Shown here: positions 8,786-16,018 of the stretch, piece after piece | Position numbering within the stretch: position 1 is the first letter of the stretch | How the letters are laid out: every line of letters starts with the position of its first letter | IMG/VR virus record: IMGVR_UViG_3300037180_000017 | Coordinates: 1-56,476 of that record | Direction: 5' to 3' (one strand) | DNA length: 56,476 nt | Source of the DNA: a virus | The notes under the pieces: generated by a model | What the model was told of the DNA's origin: nothing | Seen by the model: the letters and a program-made list of their open reading frames with translations, nothing else | Database searches by the model: none | Position numbers and translations under genes: made by a program

Positions 8786-9273
8786 AGTTTTGAGGTGTTT
8801 GTGGTAGCGGGATCCGGATTCGCTGCATTGACCACCGGAGTTGTTGACGGGATCGAAGTGACGGTTAGCGGCGGCGACAGCAATGCAGGCGGCTTGTTAG
8901 CTGGATTCACATCAACTTGAACATCCTGATCATCATCTGTGACCGCAGCTTGTTCAGTGAACTTCTTGGCTTCGTCCGATTTCAAATCCGGGAATGGGTT
9001 GTTGGCATCACCGTGGATTTCGATCATCTCGCGGGTAAGCGGTGGTAGATTTTCCTTTTTCAGTTGTGTGACCCCAGACGCCGCAACCTTGGCGATCTCG
9101 CTGCGATGAAGAATCTTCACTTTTTTGGCTTTGCCGCGGAAGTGATTATGCTTCACCAGATGATCGGCAAGCATTTCCGCAGTCACATCCGGTACTCCGC
9201 CAACTCCGCACCCATGCAGGCGCTTGTTGCCTTTGTGATCCGTGACCTCAAGAATAAAAGTGTTGAGCGCCAT
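8782..9273 (-). CDS. unknown head-tail region protein with a Pro/Thr-rich tail
   Basis: The 163-residue product starts MALNTFILEVTDHKGN. The first half is compact and basic (RGKAKKVKILHRSEIAKV) and the last 60 residues are disordered and rich in Pro, Thr, Asn and Val. It lies between two neck-protein candidates and overlaps the next gene by four bases (ATGA type). No family was recognised. Confidence 0.65.
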   Translation of the reverse strand: MALNTFILEVTDHKGNKRLHGCGVGGVPDVTAEMLADHLVKHNHFRGKAKKVKILHRSEIAKVAASGVTQLKKENLPPLTREMIEIHGDANNPFPDLKSDEAKKFTEQAAVTDDDQDVQVDVNPANKPPALLSPPLTVTSIPSTTPVVNAANPDPATTNTSKL

Positions 9274-9275
9274 GA

Positions 9276-9824
9276 TTAGTCTTCACTTTCTGGGGGAGTA
9301 GTGCCCCCGGTTAGTTGAGAGCCGTCAATCTGATAGCTGACGGTGATCTTGATTTTTACTGTGATTTGTCTCGACCCCGTTTCACTGTCACGATTCTCAG
9401 TCTGTTTGAATGAGGCTGTCGCTTTGGTTACATACGGCAGACCGAGCTTAGCTCCCAATCTCCGAACCGCGTTAATCGACTCCATTGCCAGCGGACTATA
9501 AACGTCCAGCCCAAGCTGATCGCTCAGAACTGTAAGTTCATATTCTTCTGTTGACGTTTCCAGCCAATCTGGAGGGGGATCGTCGGAGTAAGTAGCGAAC
9601 GTTACATCCCCGGATTGCAGATCGGTGTTTCCAGATAGTGGCCCTTCCAAGATCGCTTGCGGATAATCTCCAGCATCCGTTTCAAGCTCTTCAGGATCTT
9701 GATCTCCCTCAACCACATCATAATGCTTGAAGTTCCGTGCCAACACCGGCCAATCAGGATCGCCTAGCAGCCCCTGTACTAGAGCGACGTATATTTCCTT
9801 GGAGATGTTTCGTGCGGCCGGCAT
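9276..9824 (-). CDS. neck/tail terminator candidate
   Basis: The 182-residue product starts MPAARNISKEIYVAL and contains an acidic middle (EGDQDPEELETDAGDY). It is the first gene after a strong hairpin terminator downstream of the capsid module and is followed by the gp10-like gene. This is the head-tail connector zone, where tail terminator proteins are found, but the sequence itself gives no clear match. Confidence 0.6.
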   Translation of the reverse strand: MPAARNISKEIYVALVQGLLGDPDWPVLARNFKHYDVVEGDQDPEELETDAGDYPQAILEGPLSGNTDLQSGDVTFATYSDDPPPDWLETSTEEYELTVLSDQLGLDVYSPLAMESINAVRRLGAKLGLPYVTKATASFKQTENRDSETGSRQITVKIKITVSYQIDGSQLTGGTTPPESED

Positions 9825-9832
9825 TGAAAATT

Positions 9833-9874
9833 ACTCGGAGAGCGGAACGCTGCTGTGACTTCCGCTCTCCGAGT
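9833..9874 (-). terminator. intrinsic terminator after the capsid module
   Basis: A perfect 15-bp inverted repeat (9833-9847 with 9860-9874) encloses a 12-base loop. On the leftward transcript it is followed by AATTTTC, a short U-run. It lies between the capsid-side gene ending at 9892 and the neck gene starting at 9824. It would reduce expression of tail genes relative to capsid, or act as a target for the phage NusG-like antiterminator. The structure is certain and the strength as a terminator is inferred. Confidence 0.8.
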
Positions 9875-9891
9875 GCAAAGAAGAACTCCAG

Positions 9892-10401
9892 TTAGTTCCC
9901 GTTCTTCCCACCACGCTTGCCCGATTTATTTTGCGTAGAGTCGGGCGCTGCTGGCGTGGGATCGGGTGTAGGGACCTCATCTTCCGGCGTTGGAATCTCC
10001 GGCTGAGCCATAGGGTTCTGCGGATTGTCTACGGTCTTTGTCGCCGTTTGAGACGGTTGATTCGACGGCACTTGAGAAGTTCCGGTAGGCGGTGGGGTCG
10101 GTGGTATAAACGGATTAGGCGGGATCAGATCGTCTTGCCCATCCGCAAAAGTTTCCGGGTCGATGCCGTCTGAAAATTCAACGGGTTGTGGAGGGTTGAT
10201 CGGAACGTAATCGGGCGGCGTTGTCGTGACTGGCTCGTTAACTTCCTGAATCGCTCCGTGTTTGATTAACCGCTGAACATTGATAGGTGCTTTACGGCCG
10301 AGAGAATCTTTTGCATTCACCATCTCGTCGTGAGACACCACATGGTCTTTTTTCCAAGGTCCGACACGGGTATGAAGTATTTTATAGTTCTTGCTTACCA
10401 T
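9892..10401 (-). CDS. unknown protein after the major capsid gene, Pro-rich C-terminus
   Basis: ATG at 10401 is preceded by AGGAG at good spacing, so this start (169 residues, MVSKNYKILHTRVG) is preferred. The longer frame to 10464 would translate the dispersed element and is rejected. The N-terminal 80 residues are compact (RVGPWKKDHVVSHDEMV). The rest is a long Pro/Thr/Asp/Gln-rich disordered tail ending KRGGKNGN. The position after the capsid gene suggests a capsid-associated or connector role. No family was recognised. Confidence 0.7.
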   Translation of the reverse strand: MVSKNYKILHTRVGPWKKDHVVSHDEMVNAKDSLGRKAPINVQRLIKHGAIQEVNEPVTTTPPDYVPINPPQPVEFSDGIDPETFADGQDDLIPPNPFIPPTPPPTGTSQVPSNQPSQTATKTVDNPQNPMAQPEIPTPEDEVPTPDPTPAAPDSTQNKSGKRGGKNGN

Positions 10402-10435
10402 TGCTGACTCCTGAAAGAGTTGAAGGTTATGTTCT

Positions 10436-10452
10436 TCCCAGAATTTCTGGAA
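10436..10452. repeat. dispersed near-palindrome, site 3 (the only fully symmetric copy)
   Basis: The core CCAGAATTTCTGG (10438-10450) is a perfect palindrome around its central base, unlike the others, which keep one mismatched pair. It lies in the gap after the major capsid gene stop (10457). Confidence 0.85.
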
Positions 10453-10456
10453 AGGA

Positions 10457-11521
10457 TTATCCAACGTTCATCACAACCACGGCAGACGGGTAGTAAATCG
10501 CAGGACCGCCGTTGTGGCCACGGTGAATTTCAATGTTGGGCGGAATCCGCATCTCACCGTTGACACCGTTCACACGGTCAACCACGCGGCGATAACTTCC
10601 GGGCTTACCGCCAGAACCGTTGACGAGATTGCGAGTGAGAACGTAGTTACCGATCGGAACACCGCCGGGTCGTTGACCGACCACAACCACCGTTCCATTA
10701 GGAAGGAATTTGCTGAACACGCCGCCCTGAGTCTGCGGCTTATTCCAGAAACCTCCATCATATACGACGATGCCGGGAAGATTCTGAGCTTTCCAATAAT
10801 TATCCAGCGCACCGAGATTATTAAGCGTAGCGCCGTACTGATTGCGACGACCACCAAAGTCAGCAGCATTGCTGTTGTTGAGAATCTGGTTAGCTGTGTA
10901 CTGATTCATATACGCCGTGGCCGCAGCGCCCAAATCGACCGAGATACCCGTCGCGTAACCAAGCTGTTGGACGTTCTGGAAATCCTGAATCGGCGTTGCA
11001 GACCCTGCAACAGACCATTGATAGGTCGAAGTATAGCTCTGGAAGGTATATTGGTCGTTATAACCAATCTGAGTACCGTTAGGACCATCCAGAATGATTT
11101 GCAGTGTGCCAGTCGTCAACAGTGCCCACACGGATGATTCCATGCGGTCAAACTCACGACCAATCAAGAGACGGTCAGCCGCTCCCACCAAATCACCGAT
11201 TTCGATTGGCGTGGTCAAGATATCGAAATTGGCAGCGCGCTTGGTGAGTTCGGTTTCAGTGATCGTCTCGTATTCACCGAATACACCCGGCTCATACTCG
11301 TAAATCTTTTCACCGACACGCTGAACGCGCGTAGGACGACCATCAAGCCCGCGAAGAGCTTGTAATCCGCCGTAATTATCTTCCTGGTTCCAGCGGACGA
11401 CGCCGGCATTCTGGGGAAGAGGGGGCATGATATCAAGGCCGATTCGGCCTTCACGATTGCGTGCGATCCACTGTTGTTGCAGTGCCCGCATGGTGAAATT
11501 CGTGGGATAAACGTACGGCAT
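10457..11521 (-). CDS. major capsid protein (lambda E-like)
   Basis: The 354-residue product starts MPYVYPTNFTMRAL. It contains NREGRIGLDIMPPLPQ, then YEPGVFGEYETITETELTKR, and ends with IPPNIEIHRGHNGGPA and an SAVVVMNVG tail. This layout and length fit the lambda gpE-type major capsid family of the HK97 fold. Neighbours agree: protease/scaffold and decoration genes lie upstream, connector genes downstream. No delta domain is evident, consistent with a separate scaffold. The product would assemble the icosahedral shell around the scaffold. Confidence 0.85.
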   Translation of the reverse strand: MPYVYPTNFTMRALQQQWIARNREGRIGLDIMPPLPQNAGVVRWNQEDNYGGLQALRGLDGRPTRVQRVGEKIYEYEPGVFGEYETITETELTKRAANFDILTTPIEIGDLVGAADRLLIGREFDRMESSVWALLTTGTLQIILDGPNGTQIGYNDQYTFQSYTSTYQWSVAGSATPIQDFQNVQQLGYATGISVDLGAAATAYMNQYTANQILNNSNAADFGGRRNQYGATLNNLGALDNYWKAQNLPGIVVYDGGFWNKPQTQGGVFSKFLPNGTVVVVGQRPGGVPIGNYVLTRNLVNGSGGKPGSYRRVVDRVNGVNGEMRIPPNIEIHRGHNGGPAIYYPSAVVVMNVG

Positions 11522-11596
11522 GTGCCGTCTCCTTATAAAAAGAAATTTGCCCGGAGTTAAAACGGGATTTCCATCGGGAAACCCACACCGTACAGA

Positions 11597-12673
11597 TCAG
11601 ACGAACCAGAATCCGTTGTGAAGAACGTAAGCACCCGGACGGCCTACCTGAATATCGGCAATGGAACGACCCACTGCCGCAACCGAAGCGGTCTTTGTCA
11701 ACGTGCCTGTACCTGTCACAGAGCTTGTCAGATTGAGCGGGTTGCCAGCATTCACAGGAACGACCATGAGATAGTTCCCACCATTGGCAGCGTAGCCCAA
11801 TGCTGCCAGAGTCGGATTGGCGTTCCACGCAGCAATAAGTCCGGCGATGACCGCAGCGACTGTCTGAGTCGCCCCAACCGTAAACGTGATTGTTTGCGGA
11901 GCGCCAGGAGTACCGCTATAAGTGATCGTGTTCACATCTGCCGTTGTCGGGCTGGCAGGTGTAAATATGTCCACTTCACCATAAGGCATTCCGGGCGGCG
12001 TGGTGAGTGCCTTGGTCAGCGTTCCAGTTCCGACCACGCTGGATACCAGATTCAAAGGAACGCCCGCATTTGCGGCTGTGATAATGAGCGTGCCGGTCCC
12101 GCTGGTAGTTCCCAGTGCGGTGAGCGTGGCATTGGCATTCCACGCCGCTGCAAGACCTGTGACTGCGGCGGCAGCAGTCTGTGTTCCACCGATTGTGAAG
12201 CTGACAGTGGTTGCGACACCTGCCGGGCTAATGTAGCTGATCGTGTTCACGTCGCCGGTCGTCACCGTGGCCGGGGTGAACGTATCCACTTCGGCAACTG
12301 AAGTGCCGCGGGTGTACACATCCTGTGAATCGAAGATACCAGTCACCCAGATCGGCGTGGTTGTCTGGGGGGAAAGTCGAAAATTAGCTGCTGCCGAGAA
12401 CGGTGCAGCCGTGGTATTGAACCCCAGATAAACAAGACTGTTTGCATCCGTAGCGAACGAGTATTTCGCAAAACCGACAAAGTTCTGCGTGCCGTCGTTT
12501 GCGCCGGGAACCATCGCATAGCCCAGCCGATTCGATGTTTTTACACCAACGGCCGTACCTTTCTTGATGGTAATGTTCGGGGCAAAACGGATGGCGTCCG
12601 TCCGAGCAAGGTCGGGGGATTGAGCAGGTTGTAGTTCCTGATTCAAATCCCAAGTTTCAATCAAAGTAACCAT
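11597..12673 (-). CDS. head decoration protein with a duplicated beta domain
   Basis: The 358-residue product starts MVTLIETWDLNQEL. Its N-terminal 120 residues contain ITIKKGTAVGVKT and GFAKYSFATDAN, resembling lambda gpD-type decoration proteins that lie between protease and capsid genes. Inserted after them are two similar repeats of about 95 residues, starting VDTFTPATVTTGDVNT (residue 129) and VDIFTPASPTTADVNT (residue 234). Both continue to AAWNAN and SSV.GTGTLTK. The C-terminus returns to gpD-like sequence. The duplication probably adds surface-exposed domains to the capsid. SD AGGAG lies upstream of the ATG. Confidence 0.75.
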   Translation of the reverse strand: MVTLIETWDLNQELQPAQSPDLARTDAIRFAPNITIKKGTAVGVKTSNRLGYAMVPGANDGTQNFVGFAKYSFATDANSLVYLGFNTTAAPFSAAANFRLSPQTTTPIWVTGIFDSQDVYTRGTSVAEVDTFTPATVTTGDVNTISYISPAGVATTVSFTIGGTQTAAAAVTGLAAAWNANATLTALGTTSGTGTLIITAANAGVPLNLVSSVVGTGTLTKALTTPPGMPYGEVDIFTPASPTTADVNTITYSGTPGAPQTITFTVGATQTVAAVIAGLIAAWNANPTLAALGYAANGGNYLMVVPVNAGNPLNLTSSVTGTGTLTKTASVAAVGRSIADIQVGRPGAYVLHNGFWFV

Positions 12674-12718
12674 GTGAAGCTCCTAATAAAAAATCATGTT
12701 ACCGTGTTCGCCCAGATT

Positions 12719-12735
12719 GTCCAGAATTTTTGGAA
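12719..12735 (-). repeat. dispersed near-palindrome, site 4 (exact core)
   Basis: The core CCAGAATTTTTGG is at 12721-12733, in the gap between the protease/scaffold stop (12741) and the decoration gene start (12673). Confidence 0.9.
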
Positions 12736-12740
12736 GGGAA

Positions 12741-13403
12741 TTATGAATTCCCTGACGATTCCGGGTAAAAAGCGTCAAACTCGCCACGACTGATGGTCTT
12801 ACAGTTCTGATCCATCAGCATTTGGTTGCAATCTTTCAAACCCCATTTCTTGTGCTCATCAGTGATTCCCTTGGCATCGGCGCTGCTTCCAGGCTCGGTG
12901 CGGGGTGATGGCTGGTGGCTGGATACATCCTGCAAAATCCCATTGGGCTTGTTGTCGTTGAAGGTTGAAAAAACACCTTCATAAAGATGCTTGCCTGAAG
13001 CGTCCGCTTGGAACATTGCAGCTACCGGGACCGCATCGGTGCTCAATTCACCATTCTCAAATTTGCCTTGGGAAAGCAGGACTTTCTCCATCTTGGCAAA
13101 CTGAACGCTGGTGATCTTGCCGGCGGTGAGCGACATTTGAAGCTCCTTAAAAGCAAGCTTGCACATACCGCGGACCACACGCTGATCTTCCATGACTGGT
13201 GCAGCCGCCTTGGCCGATGTCAGTTCCCCAGTAAGCCGACTGACTTCTCCAGTGAGCCGGGCGTTGTTTTGGGAAAGGGTGTCATTTAGCTGCTTGTAAT
13301 GCGCCGCAGCATGAAACGCATGAATGTCGGCAGTTTCTTCCGTCACACCGGCAGCGCCGTGGAACGTCTTCAAGACCGACAACTCAGAAGGTTGAAGAGG
13401 CAT
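12741..13403 (-). CDS. nested scaffold protein from an internal in-frame start
   Basis: Inside the protease gene, ATG at 13403 (MPLQPSELSVLKTF) follows AGGAG at 7 bases in the same frame, giving a 220-residue product identical to the protease C-terminus. The segment is helical (SQNNARLTGEVSRLTGELTS resembles a coiled coil) and Gln/Lys-rich. This matches the lambda C/Nu3 arrangement, where scaffold is made from an internal start of the protease gene. The strong ribosome binding site is the main evidence. Confidence 0.75.
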   Translation of the reverse strand: MPLQPSELSVLKTFHGAAGVTEETADIHAFHAAAHYKQLNDTLSQNNARLTGEVSRLTGELTSAKAAAPVMEDQRVVRGMCKLAFKELQMSLTAGKITSVQFAKMEKVLLSQGKFENGELSTDAVPVAAMFQADASGKHLYEGVFSTFNDNKPNGILQDVSSHQPSPRTEPGSSADAKGITDEHKKWGLKDCNQMLMDQNCKTISRGEFDAFYPESSGNS

Positions 13404-14333
13404 ATGATTGCTCCTAAGCGCGGTCGATGTTTTGTTCTCTGGGCCGGGACCGCGACGATCCGACTTAGAGTTGTTAAGATTCTGCTTGGCGCATTCAAAC
13501 GCCTCATCCGTTGAACAAACGGCGTCAATCAAACCCACTCTCATAGCGTCAGCGCCCACAAATACACGGGCGGTAATGGCTTCTTCCATTTGAGAGGGAT
13601 TCATTTTGCGGGACTTCTGAACATCTGCCACAAATACTTTATTCACATTGTCCGCATACCGCTGAAGTTCTTTGTGCTGGTCAGTCGTGATCGGTCGTCC
13701 CGGGGCTCCAATGCTCTTAAACGTACCAGTGTCCTTCACAACTGGCTTTACAGGACGGTCTTCTCCGAGCTTGGATTCGTCCAGCAACGTTACTCGTGTT
13801 CCCAGTGATCCTACGCGGGCCGCAGGACCAGCCGTGAACCGCGTCCCCTGAGTGGCAATCCACAACGCGGCACTGCAAGCCGTGTCCGGTGCGTGCATGT
13901 AGATGGGCATCTTTTCCGCTGTTTTACGAACCGCGCTTGCCAGTTCCGCAGTTCCTTCCAGAGAACCGCCCGGTGAATCTACTTCCATGAAGACGCCTTT
14001 GACTTCCCCGGTATCAAACCTGGACCGGATATCCCTCAGCGAATCCCGCACCCTCATAGTGCTTGTGCCCCCGAAAAGTGACGACATGGAAGTATCGAAT
14101 TTTGTGAGAGGGCCGGAAAGATTTAGCCGGGCAATTCCATCTTGAACAGTGTACGGGCGATCATCCGCAGCTTCGTGCATCTCTTGAGAACGGGACTGAG
14201 TTTCCTTTAACTCTCCCTTTTCAACGATCATCCATGCAGTGTTTTTATATTCTTCCAGACGATCGCGATCAATCAACCATTCACCAAAGATGGTATCAAG
14301 CCGGCAACCAGTGATGGGATGTTTTTGAGGCAT
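12741..14333 (-). CDS. S49 (SppA-like) prohead protease fused to scaffold
   Basis: The 530-residue product has protease domain motifs VDSPGG (oxyanion region), ACSAALWIA with probable catalytic Ser154, and TFKSIGAPG with Lys206 as the likely dyad base. These features match the SppA/lambda-C type of head maturation protease. From about residue 310 the protein becomes helical and Gln/Lys/Ala-rich, a scaffold-like region that contains its own internal start (see 12741-13403). It lies between portal and decoration genes as in lambda. It is predicted to cleave scaffold and capsid components in the prohead. Confidence 0.85.
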   Translation of the reverse strand: MPQKHPITGCRLDTIFGEWLIDRDRLEEYKNTAWMIVEKGELKETQSRSQEMHEAADDRPYTVQDGIARLNLSGPLTKFDTSMSSLFGGTSTMRVRDSLRDIRSRFDTGEVKGVFMEVDSPGGSLEGTAELASAVRKTAEKMPIYMHAPDTACSAALWIATQGTRFTAGPAARVGSLGTRVTLLDESKLGEDRPVKPVVKDTGTFKSIGAPGRPITTDQHKELQRYADNVNKVFVADVQKSRKMNPSQMEEAITARVFVGADAMRVGLIDAVCSTDEAFECAKQNLNNSKSDRRGPGPENKTSTALRSNHMPLQPSELSVLKTFHGAAGVTEETADIHAFHAAAHYKQLNDTLSQNNARLTGEVSRLTGELTSAKAAAPVMEDQRVVRGMCKLAFKELQMSLTAGKITSVQFAKMEKVLLSQGKFENGELSTDAVPVAAMFQADASGKHLYEGVFSTFNDNKPNGILQDVSSHQPSPRTEPGSSADAKGITDEHKKWGLKDCNQMLMDQNCKTISRGEFDAFYPESSGNS

Positions 14334-14353
14334 TGTACAACTTTCTGGAAGGG

Positions 14354-16018
14354 TTAAGCTGCCTGTGGCGTCCTAGACCTGCGTTGTTGGGCTTTGCCGG
14401 GTCGAGTTTTAGGATTTCCGTTGCCGTTCGTTGGTCTGCCTCCTTGCGGGTCCGGTTGCTTGTTCGTGTTCAGTTGCTGTTTTTCATCGGCTTTTTCGAC
14501 ACGCTCCGGATCGTACTCGCCGGTGGTCTGAATGTCCATGTTGTTCAGTTCCACTTTCATGTTGATGATCCTGAGCATTTCACGAGCGATAATCGGATCG
14601 TTCATGGCCGCGAGGATCATCGCCTTCATGTAGCCACGTTTATTATCGACGATTGACGGCGGCTGAATGCGAATCTTTCCACGGGCTTCTTCGCCAAAAT
14701 TGAGAACCAGGATCGCATCGACCAATGGTTGGCATTGCCGGGCAAACCCCTGATCTTCAAGTTGTGCAATAGACGCACCGACTTCATTGAGCTCTTCAGT
14801 ATCGGATTTGCCGCCTTGACCACGACCTCCACTTCTGGGAGAACGCAAACTACCTTCAAACATCAAATCTTCCGCGTGCATCATTCTTTTCAGGATGCCT
14901 TCAATAGCCGGTGTTGTGCTGCCGTGGTTGAGCAACGTGGGGGTTACAGCCGCTTTGGTCGCTAATTCCGCAATGATTTTTGCGGTGTTGATGTTACCTT
15001 TGGGATCCGTGGGGATATTCAAACTGGGAAGCCACGCCCCTGGCGACCCATTGGCAAGCGCCCGAATCAAATGTTCACAGACTTTGCGGTACTCCAAAAA
15101 CTCGGGCTTACCATTGCTATCCACTTTCCCGGTCGGGAACGTTCCGCTGGGACTGGTCAAAATCAACTGAATGCCTGTGATCTTGGCCCCTAGTCGCTCA
15201 AGTTGCTGATCGCAGCTAAGCCAATCCCGCCACACTGTCATGCGAAGATTTTCAAGCCAAGAGCGACCATACAAATACCCTGCTTCGGCGTCGTAGGTGT
15301 ACTTCCACGCCCTATATGGCGCTGCTAAGCGAACCACATGCTTATCTGGGTTGAGAATAGCATCCGGAACAAAGTTGATAACACCGCTGAAATTCCCCTT
15401 CTCGTCACGGAGACATTCGGTGATATCCACCAAGAGTGGTTTCATACGGGTAAGCCACGTCATGCTATCTCGAATCTCCCAGATTATTTCTCCAGACTGC
15501 CAGCCAAAATCACGCCCCCTCACAAAGAAGTCATGGAGCAAATCAAAACGAAGAGGGTCCATTTGATCCTGAACTGCGGTTGCCCATTCGTCACTGATTC
15601 CTTTGCCGACCTTTACATATTCCCATCGGTTACAAAGAATATCCGCACAAGAAATAGCACGCACAAGTCGGATGGTTGGATGCTGAAGCATCCAGCGATA
15701 AGTGCGATACGTTCCGGTGTACAAAGCATTGTAACCGGGAAATGCCATCGGGTTGTCCATCGAACCGCCGTTCGAGAACAAAAACGGCATGAATGGGGAC
15801 GAAAGGCCCGGATGAAACATCCCATGTCCGGGGTTTTGTTCACCAGTTGCCTCATCGTGAAGACCCGCATCAGTAGGCTGTCTGGCAAAACGACCTTTAT
15901 CATCCCGATAGGGTGTAGGATAATTGGGAGAATCTTCGCTGCCGCCAATGAAACCCGACATCGGATTGGATACGGCTGCGACCTCAGTTTCCAAAAATTC
16001 TGGAGAACGAGCAATCAT
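14354..16018 (-). CDS. portal protein
   Basis: The 554-residue product starts MIARSPEFLETEV at ATG 16018, overlapping the terminase stop as TAATG. Features include RTYRWMLQHPTIRLV near residue 110, ISCADILCNRWEYV, a central region with YLYGRSWLENL and WRDWL, and a long disordered C-terminus rich in Asn, Gln, Pro, Arg and Lys. This resembles the DUF935/Mu gp29-like portal group. The position between terminase and the S49 protease supports the call. It forms the dodecameric DNA channel at the capsid vertex. The dispersed element lies in codons 5-10, so the gene start itself carries a putative binding site. Confidence 0.8.
   Translation of the reverse strand: MIARSPEFLETEVAAVSNPMSGFIGGSEDSPNYPTPYRDDKGRFARQPTDAGLHDEATGEQNPGHGMFHPGLSSPFMPFLFSNGGSMDNPMAFPGYNALYTGTYRTYRWMLQHPTIRLVRAISCADILCNRWEYVKVGKGISDEWATAVQDQMDPLRFDLLHDFFVRGRDFGWQSGEIIWEIRDSMTWLTRMKPLLVDITECLRDEKGNFSGVINFVPDAILNPDKHVVRLAAPYRAWKYTYDAEAGYLYGRSWLENLRMTVWRDWLSCDQQLERLGAKITGIQLILTSPSGTFPTGKVDSNGKPEFLEYRKVCEHLIRALANGSPGAWLPSLNIPTDPKGNINTAKIIAELATKAAVTPTLLNHGSTTPAIEGILKRMMHAEDLMFEGSLRSPRSGGRGQGGKSDTEELNEVGASIAQLEDQGFARQCQPLVDAILVLNFGEEARGKIRIQPPSIVDNKRGYMKAMILAAMNDPIIAREMLRIINMKVELNNMDIQTTGEYDPERVEKADEKQQLNTNKQPDPQGGRPTNGNGNPKTRPGKAQQRRSRTPQAA
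15989..16005 (+). repeat. dispersed near-palindrome, site 5 (exact core, in portal codons 5-10)
   Basis: The core CCAAAAATTCTGG is at 15991-16003. It lies inside the start of the portal gene and is translated as SPEFLE, 13 bases into the coding sequence. Confidence 0.9.

Noticed and set aside
10514-11137. 207-codon plus-strand frame opposite the capsid gene
   Set aside because: It is antisense to a well-supported capsid protein, has no ribosome binding site, and has a shadow-like composition. Similar plus-strand frames at 11618-12301 and 15338-16093 were rejected for the same reason.
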